Source: Hyphomicrobium zavarzinii ATCC 27496 (GTDB lineage: Bacteria; Pseudomonadota; Alphaproteobacteria; Rhizobiales; Hyphomicrobiaceae). Taken from it: DNA of 64,000 nucleotides. Below the pieces are notes generated by a model. It saw nothing but the letters and a program-made list of their open reading frames with translations. It searched no databases and was not told the DNA's origin. The translations under genes were made by a program, and so were the position numbers. The DNA lies in contig NZ_KB911258.1 of NCBI RefSeq assembly GCF_000383415.1, forward strand, positions 62,001 through 126,000, read 5' to 3'. Of this stretch, positions 26,951 through 35,308 are shown in pieces; positions within the stretch are counted from its first letter, which is position 1; each line of letters opens with the position of its first letter.

Positions 26951-29542
26951 CTACTGGGTTGGCAGCTTCGTATTCGTGATCGGTGTGGTCACGCCGTTCA
27001 CGTGATAGCTGTGGCACAACAGGCAATCCTGACGCGCCATGCCACTGGTGTGGCAGCTCTGGCAGAGGTCCTTCTTCACCGCACCGAAGTTGGATGAGAA
27101 GGTGTGCGGATTGCCCTGCTCGTAGCTCTTGAGATAGGGGCGCTCCTTCTCGAGGTTGTGGCACGTGAGGCAGCCGCGTGACTCGACGCTGCCGAAATGC
27201 GGCTCATGGATGAAGGACGTGAAGCGTCCCTGCTTGCCCGCCGCCGACGCAGAAGAAAAATTGACGAGCCGTCCCTTGCCTTGGACGTCGTCGATGCTGT
27301 GGCACTTCGTGCAAGATCCCTGGGCGTCCTTGCCCGTGAGAGCATCGAAGACTGCCGTCGCCGGGCTCGCATTGCCCTTCGACGCGTGAGGCCCTGTCAG
27401 AACGAGCCACGAATAGACGAATTTGTCCTTGTGGCCCGTGGGGCGGTAGTAGATCGCGTAATCCTGTCGGTACCAGCCGCCATAGTCGGCCCAGCTCTCC
27501 GGATCGACATCGCTTGCGATGCTGATGACGGGCGCCGCGCCCTTTGGAGACGCCCCTGACCCGGAGGCCGGGCTTCCGGCTTCAGCGTCGGCACGTGCCT
27601 CGATGGCGGCCTCCTTGGATGCCGCGCGATCCGGCTTGGCGTCTCTGGCCTCGGCCTTTCCGTCTGCGCGTTCGGACTGCGCCGCTGCCACCGCGGGGCT
27701 CTTTGTGCCCGCTTTGATCGCGCGAAGCTCATCCTCCGTCGGGAACAGCAGATCGTCGGTTTGCTCGGTAGCTTTTCCTGGAGGCTCTTCGGCCGGAGGC
27801 TGTGCCTCCTTGGTGGCATCGGGCTTCGGCGCGGCGTCGGCGTTTCCGACGCCACCTTCCTTTAAGCTTGGTTTGTCTGCGCGATCCGGGTCGCCCGCGC
27901 GACGCACGTCATCGTTGCGATCTTCCTTTTCGGTCTTTCCGCTCGGCGGTTCGGCGTCGCCCGCCTGCTCCGCGTCCTTTCTGCGAGCCTCGATCGCGCG
28001 AGGTGTTCCGCTCGGCAAGAGCGAGCGCCCTTTGATGGGACCGCCGGTGTCCTCTCCGGATGCCCCATCGCTGCTGTCTTCCGGCCCGGCGTTCGTGGTG
28101 TAGGTCTTCACCTCCACGCCATGGGGCTTGGCTGGTTTACTCCCGGAATCCTGCTGGCTGGGATTCTTAGCGGCCGGGGCCGCATCCTCCGAGGCCCGCG
28201 CCTCGCGTTCGGAAGTTGCCCCGCCCGGGCTCGCGTCCTCGATCGTTGCGCTCCAGCCGCTTTGCTTCTGATCGCGCGCCTGCGGCCGGTTCGCCATCTC
28301 CGTCGCGAGGTTGGGAAGCCACTGCTGTTGCGCGCTGACGATCACATCGCGCGGAATGCTTGCGGTGAGGTCGGTGACGAGACCGGGGGAGAGCGTCGCA
28401 CCGCCGCCGATGTCGAAGGTGCCGAGCACGTCCGAGGCTTTTCCCGAGATGAGAGCGTGGAACAGCCCCTTGATCTCCCACGCGAGCCTGGTCACGGCCC
28501 GGATCTGCTCATCGGTGGCGGCCGTCAGGTCCTGCAGGTTGAGGCTGTCCACCGCCTTGATCAACGCGCGGCCGTCCTCGTTCCGGCTGATCATCATTTT
28601 CATGAACGGCGTGAGATCGGCTTCGGACGCATCGGGCCATTCGCCGACCGAGGCTTTCTTCTTTTTGAGCGTCACGAGGTCGAGGCCGGGCACGCTGAGG
28701 AACGCGATGCCTTTTGGTCCGCTGGCCCGCTCCTTGCCGGCGATCTGGTCGAGATGACAGCCGGTGCAGGTTTGCTCGAAGGGCGCGACCGCCATCACGC
28801 GCTTGTCCTCCCGGCTGTTGTGGCAGGCCGAGCAGGTGTCGGGGATGCGCCGTCCCGGGGTCTTCTTCGCCACTTCCGGGAAATGCTTACCGAAATGTCC
28901 GGCATGATCGTAGACGATGCGTGAGCGCCTTTTGAACGGATAGGCTTCGAACTGCGGGTGGCGGCTGTCGAAGCTGTCGAACTTCACCACGTGGCAGGAG
29001 CGGCACTGCTCATTGGAGATCTTGGCGAGATCGAAAGTGGCGCCCCGATGCTCCTGATGACAGGTCGCGCAAAAGAGTCCCCGTTCGACCACGTCATGGG
29101 TGGGAAAGGCGGCGGCCTGCGCGCGCGCCGCGTGCGGCTGAGGGGTTTGCGCTGCGATTTTGGTCAGCCGTCTCGTGCTCTGCTCCAGCACGTCGGCCGA
29201 AGCTCCATGCGCATTGAAGGCCGTGTCCGGCATTTTGTGGCAGGTGAGGCACGCCTTGCTGTCGGCAAGCGGGTCGCCGGCGACGAGACCATGGACCCAG
29301 CTTAATTTGCTGTCGCCGTTCTTGGTGTGGCAGGCGCTGCATTTCTCGATGCCGCCGTGAGCGCTCGCAAGCGGCCCCGGCATGAAAAGCTGCGTCCCCT
29401 TGGAGAGCAGCAACGCCGCGCCCACGCAGACGACAGTCGCGAGCGCGAGCGCTTTGGCAATGCGATCGCGGGAAGCGCCGGGCGCCGCCTGTGCCTCTGA
29501 CTTCAGCGGCCAAACCGAGCTGATCCAGTCGGGGCGCCACAT
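26951..29542 (-). CDS. Membrane-anchored decaheme cytochrome c with long linker
   Basis: 863 residues. ATG overlaps the stop of the cytochrome b gene (TGATG), so the two are translationally coupled. One N-terminal transmembrane helix (residues 28-47) anchors the protein in the inner membrane. Ten CXXCH haem motifs start at residues 68, 98, 158, 180, 237, 259, then 744, 791, 827 and 840: six in an N-terminal domain with doubled-CXXCH/c7-like spacing and four in a C-terminal domain. Residues 265-740 between them have no haem; about 430-670 are Ala/Glu/Lys/Pro-rich and look disordered. Likely passes electrons between the b subunit and periplasmic carriers. Not assigned to a named family. Confidence 0.88.
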   Translation of the reverse strand: MWRPDWISSVWPLKSEAQAAPGASRDRIAKALALATVVCVGAALLLSKGTQLFMPGPLASAHGGIEKCSACHTKNGDSKLSWVHGLVAGDPLADSKACLTCHKMPDTAFNAHGASADVLEQSTRRLTKIAAQTPQPHAARAQAAAFPTHDVVERGLFCATCHQEHRGATFDLAKISNEQCRSCHVVKFDSFDSRHPQFEAYPFKRRSRIVYDHAGHFGKHFPEVAKKTPGRRIPDTCSACHNSREDKRVMAVAPFEQTCTGCHLDQIAGKERASGPKGIAFLSVPGLDLVTLKKKKASVGEWPDASEADLTPFMKMMISRNEDGRALIKAVDSLNLQDLTAATDEQIRAVTRLAWEIKGLFHALISGKASDVLGTFDIGGGATLSPGLVTDLTASIPRDVIVSAQQQWLPNLATEMANRPQARDQKQSGWSATIEDASPGGATSEREARASEDAAPAAKNPSQQDSGSKPAKPHGVEVKTYTTNAGPEDSSDGASGEDTGGPIKGRSLLPSGTPRAIEARRKDAEQAGDAEPPSGKTEKEDRNDDVRRAGDPDRADKPSLKEGGVGNADAAPKPDATKEAQPPAEEPPGKATEQTDDLLFPTEDELRAIKAGTKSPAVAAAQSERADGKAEARDAKPDRAASKEAAIEARADAEAGSPASGSGASPKGAAPVISIASDVDPESWADYGGWYRQDYAIYYRPTGHKDKFVYSWLVLTGPHASKGNASPATAVFDALTGKDAQGSCTKCHSIDDVQGKGRLVNFSSASAAGKQGRFTSFIHEPHFGSVESRGCLTCHNLEKERPYLKSYEQGNPHTFSSNFGAVKKDLCQSCHTSGMARQDCLLCHSYHVNGVTTPITNTKLPTQ

Positions 29543-30417
29543 CACCAGGCTCCCGATGAAAACGCGTACGCGACGAGGACGTGCAGCACCCCGAGAACCG
29601 TCAGCCCATAAGTGACGGGCACATGGAGGAACAGCCAGCCTTTGGTGAGCGAGAGATAGACACGGGCGAAATCCAGCCGGTCCTTCTCGACGACCAGACG
29701 CCTGATGGCACCCAGTTTCTCCTGGCCCTGCTGGCCTACATAGCGCGAGAGGGCGTCGATCTCGTCGGTCATCCGCCTGAGCGGACGCTGCGAGCCGACG
29801 AGATGGGCGAGCATGTTGCGCGGGCCCTGGAAGAAGGCGCTGAGATGGGTGGAGTAAAGATCCGCGATCCACGCATCATGCGGCAGTCCCGGCAAGGCGA
29901 TTGCGGTCGCTGCCGGATCGGGTGTCGCGACGATGGCATAAACCTTCTGCGCGATCTCGGCGCGAAGGGCCGGGATGCGATCGTAGCTCACGCCCTCGTC
30001 GATATGGCCCTTCGCCTTCAACGACCAAGCGAGATAGGTGCCGAATATGCCGCTCAGCGTCACCAGCACGAAGCCCGCCCACAGCGCCCATTCGAAGCCG
30101 GTATCCGGCAGAGAAAAATCCGAATGCGAGATGAAGGCGGCGATTAGCAGATATCCGGCGAAGACATGGATCTTCCGCCAGCGCGTGGCGGATTTCGGCG
30201 AGAACGCGCCCCGTTTGATGGCGACGTGGAAGGAGATCTGCAGCCCCATCCCGCCCGCCAGAATCCAGCCGTCGAGATAGCGCGGATCGCGCAGCCCGTT
30301 GCCATAGATCCACACGAGCCAGAACAGCGCGCCCGAGAGGGCCGCGATCAAAGCCCCCTGAACGATCTGGCTTGCGGGATATTTCGCCGGGCGGCGCCCG
30401 ATGGCGTCAGGTGTCAC
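29542..30417 (-). CDS. Diheme cytochrome b membrane subunit
   Basis: 291 residues, five hydrophobic helices. Two helices each carry a pair of His with the spacing HX13H: His84/His98 (IHVFAGYLLIAAFISHSD) and His265/His279 (LHVPVTYGLTVLGVLHV). That is the bis-haem arrangement of cytochrome b and ferric-reductase-like proteins, so two b haems spanning the membrane are expected. Residues 135-255 form a soluble loop. Coupled to the decaheme gene, it looks like a split version of the Geobacter CbcL design (b domain plus multihaem c), a quinone-linked electron-transfer module. Quinone binding is inferred. Confidence 0.85.
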   Translation of the reverse strand: MTPDAIGRRPAKYPASQIVQGALIAALSGALFWLVWIYGNGLRDPRYLDGWILAGGMGLQISFHVAIKRGAFSPKSATRWRKIHVFAGYLLIAAFISHSDFSLPDTGFEWALWAGFVLVTLSGIFGTYLAWSLKAKGHIDEGVSYDRIPALRAEIAQKVYAIVATPDPAATAIALPGLPHDAWIADLYSTHLSAFFQGPRNMLAHLVGSQRPLRRMTDEIDALSRYVGQQGQEKLGAIRRLVVEKDRLDFARVYLSLTKGWLFLHVPVTYGLTVLGVLHVLVAYAFSSGAW

Positions 30418-30466
30418 GGCAGCACCTCAGGACTTGCTCAAACGCGTGGCTCTGCTCCCAAAGGGA

Positions 30467-31441
30467 TCAATTCGGCGGCTTTCTCGCTGTGCCCTTGTAT
30501 TTGTCCGGCCCGGGGATGAGGCTATCGAGCCCCGTCATCGTGCTGCCGTCGTACTTCTCGGTAATGAGGACGAGTTGCTGCGAGACGCCGTCGGCTGCGG
30601 CGGTCAGGCGCCGCTCATTGTTCAGCCTCAGCCCGGCCGACTTGGAAAACTTGATGATCTCCGCGATCTCCGGCACGTCCGGCGCGGCCTGCGCTGCCGC
30701 GGTGAGTTGCTTGCGCGCGCGGTCGGCACGCTTGGCCATCTCGAAGGCGTAGAGCCATCTGACTTTCGCCCGGCCGATCCCGCGTAGCGCGGTCTCGAGC
30801 TCCACGCCGAGGCCAACGAGATAGAGCATCCGCCTGCGGGCCGCGCTGGCCGCCACGTTCTCTCTGCCCTTCGAATACCAGGTGTTGTGCCGGACCTCGC
30901 CCTGCGACCAGGACACCAGCTCGAAGTCGCTCCCGGACTTGTGCCCGCCTTTGTTGACGAGATCCTCTTGCGGCACCACGTGGCAGCCGTAGCAGTTCTT
31001 CGCCAGCAGGTAGAACGAGCGCGGCCGGATCATTCCCTTTGAATCGGAGAGCTTCCAGCGCTCCTTCTCCTCGGCCTTGCTTTCGAACAGAACGGTCTTT
31101 CCGCTGAACCCGCTGTGAACCTTGATCCAGTCCTGCCCGGCGCTGTGGCAGGATTCGCAGGAGATGCCTGCGATCGGCTCCTCCCTGTTGGTCTTCTGCT
31201 GCGTCGTGAAGTGGCAGCTCTTGCACAAGTTGTCCGACTTGATGCGCCGCACGCCCATTTTATCGGCAATCTCGTTGGCCTTCGTGTCGCGCGGCAACTC
31301 GCGGAATGTTTTGAAATGATGCGTGCCTTTCCAGGCTTCGGCTTCTTCCTTGTGGCATTCCGCGCAGGCATTAGGCCCGACTGTCTTCGCTGGGTCGGAC
31401 GCAGTTGCGCCCGCCGCGGCGAAGCCGAGAAGCATCAGCAA
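30467..31441 (-). CDS. Periplasmic tetraheme cytochrome c (c554-like)
   Basis: Four CXXCH motifs at residues 26, 73, 95 and 150 (numbered from the TTG at 31441). The first, CAECHKEEAEAWKGTHH, has the CXXCH...W...TxH pattern of the cytochrome c554/c-prime domain; GISCESCHSAGQDW is a further c554-like block. After the last haem there is a His-poor helical region. The start is unclear: from TTG or ATG (31435) the signal peptide is too short, whereas the same frame extends upstream through RSIRFGAG and SSVLLVCGLL to an in-frame stop at 31535, with an ATT codon at 31528 behind AAGGGTGAG. Overlaps the reductase if that start is used. Confidence 0.82.
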   Translation of the reverse strand: MLMLLGFAAAGATASDPAKTVGPNACAECHKEEAEAWKGTHHFKTFRELPRDTKANEIADKMGVRRIKSDNLCKSCHFTTQQKTNREEPIAGISCESCHSAGQDWIKVHSGFSGKTVLFESKAEEKERWKLSDSKGMIRPRSFYLLAKNCYGCHVVPQEDLVNKGGHKSGSDFELVSWSQGEVRHNTWYSKGRENVAASAARRRMLYLVGLGVELETALRGIGRAKVRWLYAFEMAKRADRARKQLTAAAQAAPDVPEIAEIIKFSKSAGLRLNNERRLTAAADGVSQQLVLITEKYDGSTMTGLDSLIPGPDKYKGTARKPPN

Positions 31442-31505
31442 GCCGCAGACGAGAAGAACGGAAGACCGGACAGGCGAGCCAGCGCCGAACCGGATCGACC
31501 GAAGG

Positions 31506-32597
31506 CTATGCGCTCTGAGGACGATAATGACTTCTCACCCTTGCGTCGGCCAAACTTGCAGCCTCCATCGGCAGCTCTCGCGGAGTGCGGAAGCGATTGA
31601 GAGCGAGCCACCCGAATGTGCGGCTCAGCCCGCTTTGCGCGGACGCGCCGTCTGCGGTCGGCAGGAAAGGATCCGCATGGCAGGTCACGCCGGCCGCAGC
31701 GGCGATGGCTTTGACGGAGCCCACCATCTCCGGCGCGCCGCAGGCGTAGATCACGTCGCTCCGCAGCAGGCGCGGCAGATAGTCCGTCGGCCGGCCTGGC
31801 TGAACCGCTGAGATCGGCGCCTCGAGCGTGCTGCACACAGGCACCACATGGACATTTGGGAAGCTCGCGAGCCGCACGAGAGCGGGAGCCATGTAGAGCG
31901 ATCCCAGGGCGCGTCCTCCGGCGATGATCATCATCATGCGCGCTGGGTTCTCGCGAAGCGCGGCGACGGCAATCGACCAGATCGGCGCAAAGCCGGTGTT
32001 GGTTGCGACGAGCAGCAGCCGGCCATTCAGATTGGGCCGGAAGTGCGCCGAGCCGTAAGGTCCGGAAAGCGTCACCCGATGACCGGGCTTGATGCGCTTG
32101 CCGAGCGACGAGGTCACCAAGCCGTTGCTCATGCGCCGGACGTGAAACCAGATCGACGCGCCGCTTGCATCGCCGTGCAAGGGGTGGGTGATGCTGAATG
32201 GACGGCTCGGATATCCGTTGAAGCGCATCTGCACGTACTGTCCCGCGTGATAGGGAAGCGCGCGCTGGGTCCGTATGCCGACCTCGATCACCTCCGGCGA
32301 GAGGGGGCGCAACGAGCTCAGCACACCCTCGACCGTGCGAGCACCCGAAGGTTGCTTTTTCTCGATCACCACGTCGTCGACGATGCGGCACTGGCAGGCA
32401 TGAACAATGCCAGCCTCGGAGCCCGCGCCACCGCTCACCTCGCCCGCGACCAGCCTGACGCAGCAAGTGCCGCAATGGCCAGCTCGGCAGTCGTGAGGCA
32501 GGTTGACGCCATTGCTGAGCGCCGCATCCAGGAGAAGCTCGCCGTGGTGCGCGAGGAAGCATTGTCCGTTGATCGTGATTTGGTGACGTCGCGTCAT
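31506..32597 (-). CDS. 2Fe-2S/FAD/NAD(P) oxidoreductase (ferredoxin-reductase type)
   Basis: 363 residues. An N-terminal plant-type ferredoxin domain has Cys37, Cys42, Cys45 and a fourth Cys at 68 (CRAGHCGTC, then HACQC). A ferredoxin-NADP reductase module follows: RPFSITHP (FAD site, RxYS-like), LSGPYGSAHF, LLLVATNTGFAPI (NAD(P) phosphate loop) and YACGAPEMVGSVK near the C-terminus. This is the oxygenase-reductase architecture (as in NqrF-like or phenol/xylene reductases). No signal peptide is visible, so it acts on the cytoplasmic side. First gene of the minus-strand cytochrome operon; it could link NAD(P)H to the cytochrome b subunit, which is inference. Confidence 0.9.
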   Translation of the reverse strand: MTRRHQITINGQCFLAHHGELLLDAALSNGVNLPHDCRAGHCGTCCVRLVAGEVSGGAGSEAGIVHACQCRIVDDVVIEKKQPSGARTVEGVLSSLRPLSPEVIEVGIRTQRALPYHAGQYVQMRFNGYPSRPFSITHPLHGDASGASIWFHVRRMSNGLVTSSLGKRIKPGHRVTLSGPYGSAHFRPNLNGRLLLVATNTGFAPIWSIAVAALRENPARMMMIIAGGRALGSLYMAPALVRLASFPNVHVVPVCSTLEAPISAVQPGRPTDYLPRLLRSDVIYACGAPEMVGSVKAIAAAAGVTCHADPFLPTADGASAQSGLSRTFGWLALNRFRTPRELPMEAASLADARVRSHYRPQSA

Positions 32598-33275
32598 TGT
32601 GCAGCCCCGGCAGGATTGAGGAGCGCGCTCCGAGAAACGTGTCAGGCGCAATGATTATAGGGATTTGCCTAAAGACCCATCGTGGTCGGAGAATGACATT
32701 TTGTTGGCGATATACGTCTATTTGCGGAAATGAAGATTTCAAGAATAACAAATAAAAAGAAACAGCAACGGCTGTTCATGTGTCAATTGTGGCGAAATAT
32801 CGGTGCCATATGAATAAGCAGATTCGCAATAACGAATTGAGCGGCGCTTTTATTCCATGCAGGATTTTGAGCGTCCGCGCGGGCGTTTGCGATGCCCAGA
32901 GTGAACCGTGTTTTTGATGCTCCGGCATGCGATAGGTTTTATCATGGATGAACAGTGTTGTGTTCGTTCGGGCTCAAAGACGAAGCGAACAAAAAGCTTC
33001 TTGGAGTCAGGCGATCGCGCGGCATCTGCTCAGCGAATTGTTTTGTATGTGTCCTTCCGTTTTGGATGCTCGGATTGAACGTTGCGCGACGGTGGGTGGA
33101 TGATCGTCTCAGTTTTTGCATTTTTCGCGTAATTTCTATTTTATTCGCAGCCTTATCGCCGACAATTTTCACGTACTAATTTTGGATCAGAAATTCCATG
33201 CGGCGGTCGGGCGCCGTTTTCGCGCAAGCGAGTTGAATGGGATGCTGCCCTGAAATTTATCGAGATGGTAAGGCG
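32598..33275. promoter_or_regulatory. Divergent regulatory region of the multihaem cytochrome locus
   Basis: 678 bp between two divergent operons. Much of it looks clearly AT-rich in a GC-rich window (for example AAGAATAACAAATAAAAAGAAAC near 32735-32760, and TTTTTGCATTTTTCG near 33113-33127), with no convincing gene. Expected to contain both promoters and regulator sites. I found no clear sigma-54 -24/-12 element with correct GG-N10-GC spacing and no TTGAT-N4-ATCAA FNR box. Confidence 0.7.
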
Positions 33276-35228
33276 ATGAAAAGATTGCCCGATGCTTCGA
33301 TTGTTTCGTGCGTTCTCGCGAGCGCGATGCTGCTGAGCCCAGCAGTCCTGGCCCCGGCGATCCTCGGCCATGCTATGGCCGGATCAGCCGGAGCCGGGCC
33401 GGTGAAGACCGCGGAGACGCAGCGTGGAGCACCGCTCGCGCGAAGCGACAAGGCAGAAGCCAACGCGGCCGATGTGCGCACGCCACCCCAGGCGGCCAGC
33501 AAGGGGGATCAGAAGAGTAAGCTCAAGGCGGAGGAGAAATCCGTCAAGAAGGCCGATCTTGATAAGGCGAAGCCCGAGGGGCACGACAGCCTCCTCAACG
33601 ACGAGACGCTCTATCCCACCGCCGCGCAATGCGGTGAATGCCACAAGCAGATTTACGAGGAGTGGGCGTCGTCACAGCACGCCTACGCGTCGATCTCGCC
33701 GATGTTCCACAAGTTCGAGCAGAAGTTCCAGGACCTGACCCAGGGCACGGTCGGCACCTTCTGCGTGCGCTGCCATCAGCAGGTCGGCACCCAGCTTGGC
33801 GAGAACCGTGAAACCCCGCTCTGGGCGCGCAGCCAGATATCGCGGGAAGGCGTGAGCTGCATCACTTGCCACCGCGTGAAGGAGCAATACGGCAAGGTCA
33901 ACGGGGAGCGCCGCGTCGAGCCGGGCAAGATCTACGAGCCGGTCTATGGCAGCGGTGAGAAGAGCGTCATCAAAGACGTGCTGGCAAACAAGGAGACCTT
34001 CGCCGTCAAGACCAGCCCGAAGGGGCGCGGCAACGACATTCACAAAGGCATGATCACCAACGATCAGATCACCAAGTCGGAGTTCTGCGTGAGCTGCCAT
34101 CAGGTGGCGGTCAATCTCGGGATCAAGCTCGAGATCGTCTGGGACCAGTATCGCGACAGCCCGGCGCGCAAAGCCGGCGTCACCTGCCAAGATTGCCACA
34201 TGGGCAAGGTGCCAGGAAAGCCCGAAGGCTATGCGACGGCGCCCTCCGCCATCGTCGGCGGCAAGGAGGTCAATCCGGGGCGCAAGCACGCCAACCATCG
34301 TTTCATCGGTCCGGGCTACTCCATCGCTCACCCCGGCGTCTTCCCGCACAACACTAAGGCGCAAGCGATCAGCATCAAGGATTGGCTGGAGTTCGACTGG
34401 CGTGCCGGATGGGGCACCTCGGAGTTCGAGGACAAGGTCGCCGACGGCAAGGTCAAGACCGCGTTCCCGAAGCGGTGGGCGGACGCGGCCGAGCGCGAGG
34501 ACGCGCGCCAGATCATCGACGAGAATCTGAAGCGACTCGACGAGCGCGACGAGATCCGCCAGCAGGTGCTTGAAAACGGCAGCCACGTCGACGGCCCGAA
34601 CATCGAGGGCACGCCAGCGGTCGGCAAGGATTTGGCGTTCTCCTACAAGATCAAGAACACCAACTCCGGCCATAACCTGCCGTCTGGATCGCTGGGTGCG
34701 CAGCCTCAGCTCTGGGTGAACGTCGCGCTCCTCGATCCCGATGGCCAGAACATCTGGGAGTCGGGCTATGTCGACAGCAACGGCGACATTGCCGACCTGC
34801 ACAGCCTGGACGTCGCGGCAGGGCGCATCAAGACGGATCAGCAGTTGGTGCACTTCCAGACCAAGTTCCTGACCACCAACGTGAAGGGCACGGAGCGTGA
34901 GATGTACCTCCCGGTAAATTTCGACATCGATCCGCTGCCGCATCTGCGTCCGCCGGGTGTGCCGACCACCGTGCTCAACCATCCTCCGCTCGTGCGCATG
35001 GAGAACCGCTCGTTGCCGCCGTTGGCCGAGAAGGCGGCGCGCTACAAGGTGCCGGGCAACCTCATCACCAAGCCCGGCAAATACCGCCTGGCGTTCCGCA
35101 TGCGCAGCCGCGCCGAGCCGATCTACTTCATGCGTTTCGTCGGCTCCACCAAGGAAATGGAGCAGAGCATGAACGAGCGCATCATGAACTTTCACGCCTA
35201 CGCCGTGGAGTTCGACGTGAAGGGCTAG
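33276..35228 (+). CDS. Secreted pentaheme cytochrome c with C-terminal beta domain
   Basis: 650 residues, ATG behind GGTAAGG. Signal peptide at about 5-35 (ending HAMAG), then an Ala/Lys-rich linker to residue 100. Five CXXCH motifs at 119, 163, 195, 271 and 304, in a cytochrome c554-type domain; HANHRFIGPGYSIAHPG at about 350-366 provides further His that could be distal ligands. The second half (from about 440) has no haem and reads as a beta-sandwich (LAFSYKIKNTNSGHNLPSGS, then LWVNVALLDPDGQNIWESGY). First gene of the plus-strand operon, 80 bp before the barrel protein. Likely a periplasmic or outer-membrane-associated carrier; partner choice is inferred. Confidence 0.86.
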   Translation: MKRLPDASIVSCVLASAMLLSPAVLAPAILGHAMAGSAGAGPVKTAETQRGAPLARSDKAEANAADVRTPPQAASKGDQKSKLKAEEKSVKKADLDKAKPEGHDSLLNDETLYPTAAQCGECHKQIYEEWASSQHAYASISPMFHKFEQKFQDLTQGTVGTFCVRCHQQVGTQLGENRETPLWARSQISREGVSCITCHRVKEQYGKVNGERRVEPGKIYEPVYGSGEKSVIKDVLANKETFAVKTSPKGRGNDIHKGMITNDQITKSEFCVSCHQVAVNLGIKLEIVWDQYRDSPARKAGVTCQDCHMGKVPGKPEGYATAPSAIVGGKEVNPGRKHANHRFIGPGYSIAHPGVFPHNTKAQAISIKDWLEFDWRAGWGTSEFEDKVADGKVKTAFPKRWADAAEREDARQIIDENLKRLDERDEIRQQVLENGSHVDGPNIEGTPAVGKDLAFSYKIKNTNSGHNLPSGSLGAQPQLWVNVALLDPDGQNIWESGYVDSNGDIADLHSLDVAAGRIKTDQQLVHFQTKFLTTNVKGTEREMYLPVNFDIDPLPHLRPPGVPTTVLNHPPLVRMENRSLPPLAEKAARYKVPGNLITKPGKYRLAFRMRSRAEPIYFMRFVGSTKEMEQSMNERIMNFHAYAVEFDVKG

Positions 35229-35308
35229 CCCCGAGGGCCGGGCGTTTCGAATTGGGTGAGTTCAAAGACGCGCGTATCCAGCCTTGCTCCGCTGGTTAGT
35301 GCCACGGC

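Noticed and set aside
32955-33179. A 74-residue plus-strand frame in the cytochrome spacer.
   Set aside because: No ribosome site, no family, and an equally long frame exists on the other strand at nearly the same place.
32598-33275. Search for a sigma-54 promoter in the cytochrome spacer.
   Set aside because: Candidates such as TTGGCGATATACGTCTATTTGC have GG-to-GC spacing of 16 rather than 10, so none qualifies.
33672-35195. A 507-residue minus-strand frame opposite the pentaheme cytochrome gene.
   Set aside because: Antisense artefact; no haem motif or transmembrane pattern consistent with a real protein.
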